A stretch of 64,000 bases of DNA from Struthio camelus (GCF_040807025.1 NC_090942.1:40316911-40380910), one strand, 5' to 3'. Counted from the stretch's first letter, positions 1-10,760 are shown. A program made the numbers and translations. The notes: generated from the sequence alone by a model not told the origin.

Positions 1-3000
1 GACATCATAAAGAGGAGGGGAAAAAAACAAAGAATAAAGTTTGATATATAGAAGGCTCTTAAAGAGCATGTTTAAAGTTATAGCAACAATCACAAGTGTT
101 CTGGCACCTAAATTCCAGGGCTGAGACTCGAAAAAACACATGCTCATCCCTACCAAGACAACTAGAAAAGCTGCAAAAAGCTCATTCGCAGCTGGTGGCT
201 CTTGAAGTATGTACCCATGTTGGCTTCTCTTCATAGCTCTTCGGTCAGAAGCTTTTGCCCTTACAGCCAAATCAGAACATAACACGCACATAAACTCAAT
301 TACTTCAATGCAAAGTGGAGCATCTTAGCTGCTGATGAAGGTGCATTTAAGCAAAAATACTTGATTTTGCACTGACGCATTCAAGACAGAGTAAGCTGAA
401 CACAGAACTATGAACTCCGCTGTAAAGGCAGTACAGATCTGACATACGGGTGGGAAGGACTGTTGGGGGCCGGATCATCTGAAACTGCTGAATGAAAAAA
501 AGATTGATTCATTTTCCCTTCTGCCACACACATACATACACAGAGAAATTAACCTAAAGCAGGCAATACATACAATATTACCAGTCAGAACTCTTACTTA
601 AGCACTGACCTGTGGATTTATCAACTTAAATCTGAGCAAGTTTTTATTTTTAATCTTGCTTCAGAACTAACTTTATTTTCTCATATTCAACATAAGCTGA
701 AAAAGTCCTCTCTTTCAGTCCTTCTTCAGATACAGACCGTAAAGCCTAAAGTCAGAGAACGAAACAGATCTTGTAAAAAGAAATGTATCAAGGAAAGAAA
801 ACCTCTATACTCAGAACTTTCTTTATGTCCTTTTCTTTGAAATCTGACAGAAGTAGCTCAAAACCTGCGCATCAATCCCAGTCACTCTGTCACAAAAACA
901 CACTACGCAATGCAAATTGCATAAGAAGTGCAACTCCTGTCTCTGCATATTGAGAATTTGCACATACTCAGTTATTTGCTTCGAGAACTTCTTGTCTTGT
1001 ACTGCCACACTGATGGTTTAACAGGCAGAAATCTCTGTCCTTAAACAGGAAAAGTCATAACAAACGATTGAGAATTTTTCCTCCAACTCGCTGCAAAATT
1101 ACGTCCTATCTACTGTGTCTAGGAACTATGAAAACCAAAGAGATTTTAAACCAAAGGTTTTAATTACACTATACTCATTCACTTTCTCAAAAAGTAATCT
1201 TATTTTATAGTATTTGAGTGTGTTTGGGTGTTTATTTTTTAATTATCTCCCAATATCCAAAGGTAATCAGATGTGGTTTAAGTCTCCTCTCCTGTCTTTA
1301 ATCTAATGCCTTAATATTGCCAGAAAACCATGTGAATGAAAGTAAGTATTGGGAGGTACATGAAGCATGAAGATATCGGAGGTGGATTAGATGTATGCAT
1401 TCTGAACTTGATCCATTCTGGGCTTCTACGTTTCTGATATATCTCAGATGCGTAGAAAATAGAAACATGAGCTCAATCCCTGCAGCGTAGGAATGTGGCA
1501 GAAGTAAAAGATACTTAGACACCCCTCAGTAACAGTCTGATTTCATTTTATTTCCATGCTTGTCACATTACCCTAGATGGGACAGACTTATTTATATTTC
1601 CCTTTACCTCTTATGGGATAGAAGGTAGTATGGACTAGAAAAAACAGACATCAACCAAGTACTATCTTCACAATTTTGAGATGTGTGCAGCAAGCAGGAG
1701 AGCAGTTTGAAAGGTGACTACAACTTCCAAAGCACTCGCTGAAAGTTCAATAGCAGCACTACATGACTTTAATTTAATTTGTGTTAATTTTATTAACGGT
1801 CATATCACTGCATTAGGAGGTTCAACTGAGACAATATGGTTACAAAGCTTCCACTTCCACAGCCCAGAGAAGGGGACAGAAATTAACACCAGGTTCAGAA
1901 GTACCCACAGGTAGCTCAATCCCAACACTGACGCAGACACCTCTGCAAGTGGGCAGACATTACATGTGCCCTGTGACTGTAGCATACATCACACGGGTAA
2001 AGGTAATCTTCCACCATTCTAAATATTAGGGTACTGTACACCTAATCACTAGGCTAGGTTTTCCTGTATTATACATACCCATGACTTGTATGTAAAGAGA
2101 GGGGTTTTTGACTGATATGTTGCTTATTTTTTTGTTTAGGATGTTTCTGTTCTGATTTTTTCCCTTGTTTTGATGCATCTTCTGTTGGCTTTTGAAACGG
2201 TTCTTTCCTTTTATTCTAAGGCAAAGATAATTTTAAAAATATCACATTAGCTAACAAACTAAAAAATCCTCACATTCCTTTTGACATGAAACTTTCGCAT
2301 AAAAGTTAACTTTAAAATTTTAACTGTTAGCATATTCAGTACAAGAAAGAATATTACATTCCTTGGTTAATACAAAAACAAAATGGCAAAATGCCAAAGC
2401 TAAGATTCCTAGTGCAACATTCATTTAGTTATATGACCCATTTTGTACACTTTACAAAATGAATTTAACATGAAATACAGAAACAAAAGTTTGTGATACC
2501 TGTGCGTTCTAACCTGAGTTGCATAACATTTAATCTGCATATTTCTGCAATTATGAAGGGTCAGATTGATGTGAAAACAAAACAAACCAAAGATTTTCCT
2601 TTCCTGCTTATTTTATCCTCTTGGAAAAGTCAAGCATTACTTTCAATTCTGCTGGAGCTCTTTTCAGAATTTTTTGATTTTGGCGTGGGTTTTCACTGTT
2701 CTTTTAAAAAAAAAAATTATCTTCAATCTATTTATCAGAGAAGATATATGGATGCACCAAAAAATGTTTTAGACGCTTTCACTGGAAATTCCCTGGTCAT
2801 GCCTTCTGTTCCTTTTCCGACATTTCATTCTACTAATTCTCTTGGGAAAATAAAACCTGATTTCCAGTATTAAAACCAAACAAATGTTTCCTGGAAAACT
2901 CATGCCCCTCAGGTTTTCTTCACATCTGCTAAAAGAAGCAAAAGGGGACATGGTACACGCCATTTTGAGATCAGATTTGAAGTACTGGATGGGTCTAGGT

Positions 3001-4161
3001 TCTAACTGATAGTGTCCAAGCCTACAATCATCTTTACAGACTTCAAAAGTATCAACGGCTTAAACTGAGCCACATGCACTCCATGTTTAGTAAGGGTTTT
3101 GTTTAGGTAACAGTCATACTGAACCCATTGACAGACAGTGGCTGTTTCTGCTTTATCCAGGAAGAAAGATGGGCACTGAAGAGACTCATTCATGTTCCTT
3201 CTGCCTGAAGGATAGTAAGCTAACCTGCAAGAATTTAGACAATGCTACACTTAGTAGCTTGCTACAAAAGCAGGCATTCATCCTTCCACCTTGCAAAACG
3301 GGTTAGCTGTGATGTACTCTACAGCTTTATTTGTTCTCTCCTATTTTTACAAGGTCTCAGCTTGAAATAATTCCATTTTACTAAATGTATTTGCTAAAAT
3401 GATGATAACCATGTTTCCTCAAATTCACCTGTGTTTGTCCTAGCCAACAGCAAGACAAGGAAATGCAAGGCTTCAAACAGACAAATGGTGCCTATGTTTT
3501 ACAAAAGACGCTTTAATGGTTTGAATTGAACAGAGCCTACACAGGTTATACAGTGTGCCATTATAGGCCTGTATTTACCTATCAGTTTATTGAGGCAAAG
3601 GGAACTGAACTATAGTCCTGCCTCCATGTCCCTTTAAATCACAACTCTCGTCTGAAAATCAGTTCTAACTATGGCATCTTTCATATAGCAGCACTTCTTT
3701 GTTTTTAATTCATACTACGTCTGACTTTTGAGCTATAAAATTTTAAATCTAAGTGGTAGTAAAAGCAAGAGCCCTCCCATAGAGGGCTGCATAGTAAGAG
3801 AATACATGGGTACCAGCGAGAACATAAACTGGAAGATTTTGATTTCTGAAATTCTATCCCAATGACTAAAAATAAATTTCAATTTAAAAAAAAAGCTACT
3901 CTAAAATTCAGAATCAAATTAAGGTGACAGGAAAAAAACATTTAAAGTGTCTCTGTAAACCGAACATATGTATTACAGAAACCACCGAGAGCAAACAGAG
4001 CTCTACAGTGTTATTTTCAGTGTTTTAAAGTAGAACTACTCCCAACCCAGTCCAAAGTCATTAACAACAGCCACAAAATGTAACTAAAAATTACAAAAAA
4101 ATTCCACCCACGTTACAGGGGGAAAAAAAAAAAAAAAAAAATCAAAATTGCAAAAGTATAC
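1..4161 (-). other. MDM1: MDM1 intron 5 (partial), no exon recognised
   Basis: This is AT-rich sequence downstream of exon 5 in the gene direction. It holds a run of 19 A (4123-4141, T on the sense strand) just past the exon 5 donor. I looked for the next MDM1 exon, which should encode an NSEYRAKFLSP-like motif, and did not find it. Open frames at 2493-2873 (+) and at the extreme left edge (-) are not recognised as family proteins. No transposable element could be named here. Confidence 0.6.
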
Positions 4162-4344
4162 CAATCCCTTTCTTTCAGGGGAAATATTTACTTGTTCACA
4201 AACCGGAAATTCTTTCTCTTCTGAATCGTTTCTCAGTTGTGGACTCTTAACAGGAGAACCTTTGAAGTTTCTCTCATATTCAGCTTCAGAAGTAATTGCA
4301 GGAGATTTAAATGGAGGGACAGACTTACTCGTAGTGTGAACAAC
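4162..4344 (-). CDS. MDM1: MDM1 coding exon 5, third SEY-motif
   Basis: The acceptor is TTATTCAAAG above 4344, preceded by a run of 24 T on the sense strand. The 183 nt (61 codons, phase 0 at both ends) encode SVPPFKSPAI, then EAEYERNFKG, the third motif copy, followed by SPVKSPQLRND and ending ISPERKGL. The assigned donor TTG|GTATAC (4161-4156) is weak. Translation could run on into the intron until another stop, so the 3' edge is the least certain boundary in the gene. A perfect GTAAGT lies inside the exon at 4328-4323. The VPPFK and SPERK blocks match the mammalian family in order and spacing. Confidence 0.86.
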
Positions 4345-7300
4345 CTTTGAATAAAAAAAAAAAAAAAAAAAAAAAAGAGTGTCTGGGGATTTGCTTACCT
4401 TAAGACTAAATTTTCAAAATCAGTTAACCAATTCATGCAAATATGCTCACATATGAGAAAAGAATCAGCCATGTGTACAAATACAGCATATGCAAACTAA
4501 CTCACTTCTAGGAAAAATCAAAGAGAAACTTAATTTCAGAAAAATACACTTTTAAGTGTATTTTTCTAAGTTGGACACAGTTAAACCTACACTCAAATGC
4601 TGGTTTTATTGAAGTTTGCAAACAGAGGTTTTATTTATTTGGGGAGACAGTGGGGAATTTTGCAGTTCACTTTTAGATTTGTATACAGGATCCTATTTTT
4701 TAAGAATATATGCCATAAAACTTCCATGAAAATTTTGTTTGGCTCTGATATAAGCTCTGGCAGAAAAAATTCGCCATTTCAGATTCTACATTCGTTCTTC
4801 TGACATAATACAACGTTCGCAAGCATCAATAATGAGAGTATCAAACTGATTTCCACTACAATCAAATGGAACGCTCTACAAAATTTCCATGAAGTGACAT
4901 GATGGGACCTGCCTCTTTCTGAAACGGTCCTTTAGCTTCTATGCAACTGTCACGCGTTTCAGAGAGTTTTCCTTGGACAGGGGACTGCTGGGAAACAGGT
5001 ATCTCAAAGTAAGTCAACCTGCTTGGCATCACAAGAGAAAGACAGGAACGGGATTTTTAGTGATTGATGCTAGTTACCAGCATTTATTACCTTTGAAAGC
5101 TCTTACTGAACAAATCTGCTACCTATAGACAAAAATGGAGATAGCACCATCTGTAATAATGCCACTAATGTATGTGCCCCTAGTAAAGAAACAGAAGACA
5201 AAATTTTAAAAAATTCTTTTAGAAAAGCATAAACAAAATTTAAAATCCAGGATCCTGCACAAGTGCCTATTTTATACTGTATAATGACCAAAGGCAGGAG
5301 AGTTTCCCTGTTTCTCCTGGGGACCTTAATCCTGATGCCACAACTAATAAATTGACAACCCAAAGCAGTCCTACAGTCAGAGTCACTCTTCACAGTCTGA
5401 CTAGAAAGAGCAGCATTTCCAATTCTACAGAGTCCAAAAAGTCATGAGAAATGCCAAAAGACTATCTTGAAATCAGGAGGCTCCACTTCATTTTTCAATA
5501 TAAGCAGTTCTCGCAAAAGAAAAAACACAACCGAATAACCATGGAGGTGCATTTTAGGGCCTAGACATGTACGTATAAAAAGATGAAACTTAAGAGTAAG
5601 AAACTGCAGTTATCTACAAAAGATCATGAGAATAAAGAGTAAAAACTGAATGATTTTAGTGGCAAAACTTGCCAAAGATACTGGAGACAGAACCTGAACG
5701 TTCCCATGTTATTTAGTGTAGAGTCAATCAACATGAAAACGAAGGGGTAATACCAAGTAGGAACTTACAGCTCAAAGTAAACTAGTGCAAACAGAAGAAA
5801 ACGGCCCTGTTAGAAAGAGCTGAACACAATCTGGGAGAATGACCAATGGTGTCTATAGCCTGGGAGAAGATCGAGTAATCGGACTTGACTACAGTCAGGA
5901 ATCACAGGAAAATAAACCTAATCATACTGCACTTTTGTATATTAGAAAAAGCATATACGTAACATGCCAGCTTGTGCTACAAAAAACCCAGAACCAACCA
6001 ACCAAACAATAAGGAAACCTTGGAAAGTAAGCAACTTCCTGATACACAAAACAAGTTGTTCACCTGCTTTTTGCATTCTTTAACGTTACCTGTTCAGCTG
6101 CAAGTATTGGAGACTTTTCATGAGGACTCTTCCAAACAAACTGGCTTTGATATTCCGAATTTCTGGGAAAAGTATTTAAAGGTGAAATAGTCATGCCTGC
6201 TTTCCTCTGAAGGACTCTGTGAAGCTGACAGCACAGAAACAGCAAACAATTTAACACTGGTTGTTCCCTCGTATTTGTCATCCTTATGATGTTTTCAATG
6301 CACATGTTCAAATCGGTTTTGTTTTCTGCTTACATTAATTAAATGAACATAAAGTACATTTTCTCATTATAGCTAACAACATTGAGTAATTTTAAAATTA
6401 TTGAATAAATTCTGGTTTAACTAAAGTGAATAGAAATGTGTTGCGAAGGGCAAAATTCCTATTGATGTCAGAGGAACCATAATCTGGTCTTAAAAGTAAT
6501 ATTCTCCCAACAGAGAAGCTACAATATAGAAAAACATCAAAATACAGAACTAAAGAGAGAGTGAGACAAAAAACAGTGTTAATAACATTAGTCACAGAAG
6601 CTAGCATATGTGTGTTACGTTACTATAAATATCAGATTAGTAACTTTTATACTGGTCAGTAAAAGCAGGGGGGGAACAACCTTTCCTTACCCCATTATCC
6701 ACTTTTTCTAACTCCTTTTTTGGAAATACAAATGCTTCATTCTGATTTGGTGGAGCTGCAGGTGGTGATCTCTTCATGCTGTTTTCTGGAAGAGCAAGAG
6801 CTGTTTCAACCCTAGAATCCACAGAACGTGACCGAGCTTTTGGGGGAAGCCTGGGTCCTTCCGGTGTTTCAATCTTTTCCTGATTCATATCGTTGTTATT
6901 GTGGTCTCTGTCCAATTCTGCAGTCCTAAGAGCTTCAGTTTCTATTGGGTCATTCAAATCGCAATCTGCTGTCCATTCAAAGGACTTTGAAATCTGTGGG
7001 TGATGGCAGGGTACCCTTCTCTTGGAAATGAACTTTGGTTCTCTTGAGATTCCTAGAAAAGACGTATTAGGTTTAAGAAAAAAAATTCTACTGAAGACAT
7101 AATTGCTCTATTACAAGAGAAAAATGAAAGTGTATCATACAAGTGATTATTGGAAAAGGTTATTTTCACTGTCTTTGAGCAATGACAAGCTACAAATTAG
7201 GGACACCACTGAAATTCTGGCTTCTTTCATATGCATGCTGAAGACCTTTCACTTCCACTAAAGAGAGATGGGAACACGGAACTCCAGCTCCATGTTGGAT

Positions 7301-10041
7301 CAAACCTGATAAGCCAAATATAAGCCACAGAACAGTCTTTTGCAATACAGTGTAGTTGATTCTAAGAATGGAACAAAAAGCGAAAATTAAACACAGCCAG
7401 TGCAGAGAATGTGGCTAACACAGACACAGAAAAAAACAACCTGCAGTGATAAAATATGCCACGAACACTTCTCAGCACACGTGCATTAGGTACTTTGCTG
7501 CATAGGTTCTCACCTATTTTAATAGGTGAATGACAGACCCCTATGCATCTACTACAGTTCTGAACCATGAAAGAAGACATACGTAAACTGACTTTCACTT
7601 TTTAAAAATGTTGCAGAATTGACTTAAAACCCCCTCAGATAACTGATGACTTTTTATGGTGCAAGTATGAAAACGCTTCCAAAATTCTAAAAGGACCATG
7701 TACAGAACATAGTATTAGCTTCTTTTAAAGAATTGCTAGTCTCTATACTTATATATGAAAATAAAATTATCCTGCAATTTTAAGAGGAGGAACGAATAAC
7801 TGAACACAGCTAAAGCAGGATATCATAATACAACTGCATAGTCCTAAACAGCAGACTGACAAGTAAGTGAAGGCCCCTAACCGGCTGAAAGGAACAGTTT
7901 CTCAGAGAGGTAAATAAGCTCATGAGAAAGCAGTGTGAAAAGAGAGAATACGCTACAGTGCCAGGCACGTAGACTTTCTGGATGTCTGAACACACATGTT
8001 TTGGACGAAACAATTCCAGGGGAGAAACACTGAAAGCATAGCAGAAAGGAACTTGGAGCACCAACATCTACCACCTTTTTGTGGTGGTATCCTAAGTCAT
8101 TCTTAAAACTGTCAACTATGTGTATCAGTGGCAATCTGTAGAGAGAGCAAAGTCCTGTGAAGCGTCAGAGTGACATTCAAAGATGTACATGGTTAAGACG
8201 GCTGGAAAAGAGGTGGGAGAGAAAATGAATGCAAAGTTGTAGGAAAAAAAAATCACCAATTACACAAAAACCCCACAGGTACAATGGTAGGATGAGAAAC
8301 GACTGTATTGCTAACTCAAGATTTTATTGCAATTCTGGTAATATTTGCTGTTTAGTTTAAAGCTTCACTGCCCCACACGTGTGACTGGAAAACTTACCTT
8401 ACAATTTTAAAAAGAAGTTGATATGTTTGGAAGTTTGGGTGTTCAGGAACTTGTGGAAGTTATTTTCCTAAACTCATACAGAGAGGTACCCATACCTAGA
8501 GCTGTGTGCTAGGGAAAGCAAGGTTAAAGAAATATATTGCACTAGCAGAAGAAAGCAGTAAGTGGAAGGCACTTCGGCAAGATTATTTATTAAAATGACT
8601 AATATCTGGATTGAAAACAAACTACTCCCAGGAGTTGGTTCTTAATTACCAGGCCACAATTTAAAACACTTACCATATTCTGGAATGAATGTATTGGATT
8701 CTAATTGCATAACTACACTAAACTGTACAATTCTGGTAATGTCTTGTGCTCTACAGTAATTCCTATTCTTCCCTGCTACTTTTCAAAGCACTGCAGTTGT
8801 CATCACTCTATGATTTCCTCCATATTGGCCTTTCACCTCAAACGCCACCTCCATCATCTTCTACTTTCCAATCCCACAAACGCCTGCCATAAAGTCTGCA
8901 AATCCTAACTCCTAGACGACGGCATTGCAAGCTTTTCTAATGCCCATCGGTTTTTTCCAGCTAGCTGCCCCAGTTAAGTTTTCATAACAGTTTCGCTTTG
9001 CATCAAACTTTGCCTCAAATCAGACTCATCTTAAATATGGAGTCACGTGTTTTCACACATCACTGCCAACCCCGTGCCTCCTTCGACGCACCCTGCCTGG
9101 GTTAATGCCGCATCTACGCTTCTTGTTTGGAATTTAGTTCACGCTGCATGCCAGAAACCGCATATGCTCCAGGTTTTACACAAATAACGCTAGCAACCAC
9201 AACGACGCTTCCACGTGCAGCCGCAGGACACGTGGTGTGCAAAAACATGCTCTTCCAAACAGTAACTAGGAACGTGCTTTTAATCGTATATAAATTGCAA
9301 ACACCGTCGGTTCGCTGCAGCACGCGCTCGGCCACAACAAGCGTCTCTAGGGCTGCCACCGCTCAGGTCACCCCCACCAGAGCCGGCTCGGCACCTCGCC
9401 AGGGCCTTACCTAGCTGGTCCGACCGCAGTCCTGCCCACAAGGCCTGCTGCTGCCGGGACGGGCTACAAAACTCCGGCTTCCTCCATTTGAAGTTTCTCT
9501 TATATTCACTCAGTCCCTACAGCAAAGAGAGAGAAATCTGTCAAGTGACTGACACGTGTCGCGGTCCCCTCAAGCTGCTGGGGAGAGACCTCCAAGAGGT
9601 GAAGCGCTAACAGACTCCACTAAGTTGCAGGCTGCCGCTCACCTTCCAAATCCTGCCAAAATGCAAAAACATCACACAACTGCAGTAACGTTGCACGACG
9701 CGCAAAAAAAAAAAAAAAGAAAAAAAAAAAACCCGCACCGTCCCACACACGGGAAAGCATGCACTAAGTTACATTTAAACCGAGCTTTAAGTGAAATAAG
9801 CTTTATGACTACATACAGCCTTAACTCTCTGCCTCACACACCCCTCAACCCCTCCCGTCGCTACGAGCCGGAGCGCGGATCTCGCTCTCCCGGGGCACCC
9901 CAGCCACAGCCGCGTCCCCCGGCCCCGGGGCTCACCGGGCCGCCGGGCCTGACACACCGCTCGCCCGCCCGGCGCTGCGCAGCCCGCGGCACCGAGCTCG
10001 CCCGCCCCCCGCCGCCGCCTCACCCTGAAGCGCACGGGCAT
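4162..10041 (-). CDS. MDM1: MDM1, 5' half of the gene (coding exons 1-5; 3' part outside the window)
   Basis: MDM1 is a microtubule-binding protein of centrioles and the nucleus, known in vertebrates as a negative regulator of centriole duplication. Five exons on the minus strand join in frame: 18, 106, 362, 135 and 183 nt, giving 268 codons against roughly 700 residues for the whole mammalian protein. The start MPVRF, the block WAGLRSDQLG at the end of exon 2 and the motif copies LSEYKRNFKW, NSEYQSQFVW and EAEYERNFKG all fit the family, whose repeats of this motif bind microtubules. All introns obey GT-AG. Exons 1-2 and 3-4 end in phase 0 and the exon 2/3 junction is phase 1. No stop codon is reached, and the remaining exons must lie below position 1. 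I saw no equivalent of the next family motif copy (NSEYRAKF-like) between 1 and 4161, so intron 5 appears to exceed 4 kb. Identity is strong; the exact exon 5 donor is less certain. Confidence 0.93.
4345..6089 (-). other. MDM1: MDM1 intron 4
   Basis: A GT-AG intron between exons 4 and 5. It is AT-rich with no recognisable repeat family. The sense-strand acceptor end carries an uninterrupted run of 24 T (4353-4376 as A on the plus strand). Nothing coding was identified. Confidence 0.8.
6090..6224 (-). CDS. MDM1: MDM1 coding exon 4, second SEY-motif
   Basis: The acceptor is TGTGCTGTCAG above 6224. The donor is GAACAG|GTAACG at 6089-6084. The 135 nt are exactly 45 codons, phase 0 at both ends, so skipping this exon would leave the frame intact. 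It encodes QRKAGMTISP, then RNSEYQSQFVWK, the second copy of the SEYxRxFxW motif, and ends ILAAEQ. The motif copy has Ser where the first copy has Arg/Asn, and keeps Phe, Val and Trp. Confidence 0.92.
6225..6690 (-). other. MDM1: MDM1 intron 3
   Basis: A short 466-nt GT-AG intron separating exons 3 and 4. Its acceptor has a pyrimidine-rich stretch ending CTGTCAG. Nothing else was seen. Confidence 0.85.
6691..7052 (-). CDS. MDM1: MDM1 coding exon 3, linker with RSRSVDSR block
   Basis: The acceptor is TTTTCTAG above 7052. The donor is AATGGG|GTAAGG at 6690-6685. The 362 nt begin with the end of a split glycine codon followed by ISREPKFISKRRVP, a well conserved family block, then FEWTADCDLND. 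The rest is a polar, low-complexity linker with PPKARSRSVDSR, corresponding to the RSHSADSR-type segment of mammals, and ends EKVDNG. Composition is rich in E, N, P and S, suggesting disorder. The reading frame remains open for 27 codons past the donor into the intron, so the boundary rests on the splice site and on family alignment, not on a stop codon. Confidence 0.92.
7053..9410 (-). other. MDM1: MDM1 intron 2
   Basis: A GT-AG intron of about 2.36 kb. Base composition shifts from AT-rich at the exon 3 side to CpG-bearing from about 9.1 kb upward, which is the shoulder of the promoter CpG island. An open stretch around 8705-8908 (+) resembles decayed LINE 3' sequence only weakly, so I did not call it. 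Confidence 0.8.
9411..9516 (-). CDS. MDM1: MDM1 coding exon 2, first SEY-motif
   Basis: The acceptor is TTTGCTGTAG just above 9516 and the donor is CTAG|GTAAGG at 9410-9405. The 106 nt encode residues 7 to about 42, beginning GLSEYKRNFKW and ending WAGLRSDQLG, which is among the best conserved stretches of the family. The last base starts a glycine codon completed by exon 3. A glutamine run (QQQ) follows the serine/proline segment and differs from the mammalian sequence there, as expected of a weakly constrained linker. Confidence 0.93.
9517..10023 (-). other. MDM1: MDM1 intron 1 with poly-A run
   Basis: A 507-nt intron joining exon 1 to exon 2. It contains a 28-nt A-rich run interrupted by one G (9704-9731), and its exon 1 side belongs to the CpG island. 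No coding content. Confidence 0.82.
10024..10041 (-). CDS. MDM1: MDM1 coding exon 1 (MPVRFR)
   Basis: This is an 18-nt coding piece containing the start codon. The minus strand reads ATGCCCGTGCGC and continues to a CAGG|GTGAGG donor at 10023-10018. The start has G at -3 and lies in the CpG island. MPVRF is the family N-terminus. Taking the donor one base earlier would create a stop at the start of exon 2, so GTGAGG is the only boundary that keeps the frame. The exon ends in phase 0. The 5' UTR runs upward from 10042 for an unknown distance. Confidence 0.9.
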
Positions 10042-10129
10042 GGCGGAGCGCGGCCCGCCGGGCCGCGGCCGCCAACACCGCCGTTCCCCAGGCAAAGCCG
10101 CCGGCCCCCGCCCCCGGCCTCCCGCCCCG

Positions 10130-10139
10130 GCGCCTGCGC
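10130..10139. promoter_or_regulatory. NRF1-like site
   Basis: GCGCCTGCGC differs by one base from the palindromic NRF1 consensus GCGCATGCGC. It lies 89-98 bp upstream of the MDM1 start codon. In such GC-rich DNA a chance match is possible. Confidence 0.4.
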
Positions 10140-10152
10140 GGCGCCGCCCAGC

Positions 10153-10161
10153 GGGGCGGGG
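10153..10161 (+). promoter_or_regulatory. GC box (Sp1/KLF)
   Basis: GGGGCGGGG is a perfect Sp1/KLF GC box, 112-120 bp upstream of the MDM1 start codon inside the CpG island. Sp1 sites work in either orientation. Confidence 0.55.
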
Positions 10162-10184
10162 AGCGCCCCGGCCCGCGCTCGGCT

Positions 10185-10199
10185 GCCGCCGGCGGCAAC
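10185..10199 (+). promoter_or_regulatory. Candidate RFX X-box
   Basis: GCCGCC-GGC-GGCAAC fits the X-box layout of two half-sites, RYYRCC and RGYAAC, with a 3-nt spacer. It lies 144-158 bp upstream of the MDM1 start codon. RFX factors drive centriolar and ciliary genes, and MDM1 is a centriole protein, so the site suits the gene. The GC-rich half-site could arise by chance; the GGCAAC half is the more specific one. Confidence 0.45.
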
Positions 10200-10257
10200 A
10201 GCCTGAGCCTCGCCTCACGGCGCTGCGCTTGGGGCTACGTCGTTTCTCTCCGGCCCC

Positions 10258-10760
10258 GTCTGCCCTCCCCGCGCTGCCCTCAGCGGCCATGTTGGCCGCT
10301 CCAGCCCTGTCTGCCCTCCCTGTGCTGCCCTCGGGGGACATGTCGGCTCCCTCTGGCCCTATCTGCCCTCACAGTGCTGCCCTTGGGGGCCATGTTGGTC
10401 GCTCTGGCCCCATCTGCCCTCACAGTGCTGCCCTTGGGGGCCATGTTGGTCGCTAGGGCCCCATCTGCCCTCACAGTGCTGTCCTCGGGAGCCATGCTGG
10501 TCACTCCAGCCCCATCTCCCTTCACAGCGCTGCCCTCTGGGGCCACATCAGCTCCCTCTGGCCCCATCTGCTCTCCTGGTGCTGCCCTCAGGGGACATGT
10601 CAGTTCCCTCTGGCCCCATCTCCCCTCACAGCACTGCCCTTGGGGGCCATGTTGGTCACTCCAGCCCCATCTGCCCTCGCGGTGCTGCCCTCGGGGGCCA
10701 TGTCGGCTCCCTCTGGCCCCATCTCCCCTCACAGTGCTGCCCTCGGGGGCCATGGTGCCA
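10258..10760 (+). repeat. GC-rich minisatellite, ten units of 51-52 bp
   Basis: Ten head-to-tail units, each anchored by a (G)GCCAT or GACAT core at about 10288, 10339, 10391, 10442, 10493, 10546, 10596, 10648, 10699 and 10751. Each unit reads roughly CATCTGCCCTCACAGTGCTG, then CCCTTGGGGGCCATGTTGG, then a short CACTCCAGCC or CCCTCTGGCC tail. Two tail types occur, a 51-bp type (GTTGGTCACTCCAG) and a 52-bp type (GTCGGCTCCCTCTGG), so the array has variant order. Units near the MDM1 side are more diverged at CpG positions. Open frames on both strands are by-products of the near-multiple-of-three unit and are not genes. Confidence 0.92.

Larger units (their letters stand above)
9840..10260 (-). 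promoter_or_regulatory. MDM1: CpG island, MDM1 promoter and first exon
   Basis: GC content and CpG density rise abruptly at about 9840 and stay high until the minisatellite begins. Exon 1 of MDM1 lies inside. No TATA box is seen upstream of the start codon; instead there are GC-box, NRF1-like and X-box-like sequences, the usual makeup of a TATA-less housekeeping or ciliary promoter. The transcription start is unknown but probably falls between 10042 and about 10200. CpG-island promoters often fire in both directions, but I found no plus-strand exon to support that here. Confidence 0.85.

Noticed and set aside
2493..2873. 126-codon plus-strand open frame inside MDM1 intron 5
   Set aside because: No family resemblance, antisense to the gene, and of a length expected by chance in 64 kb on two strands.
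9556..10206. 216-codon plus-strand open frame over the CpG island
   Set aside because: It runs antisense over MDM1 intron 1 and exon 1, is proline/arginine/alanine-rich low complexity, and exists because GC-rich DNA has few stop codons.
10280..10753. Overlapping 117-157-codon open frames on both strands of the minisatellite, including a repeating MAPKGSTVRADGA-like peptide
   Set aside because: All are translations of the 51-52 bp tandem unit in several frames and both strands; no conserved protein, no defended start or splice context.
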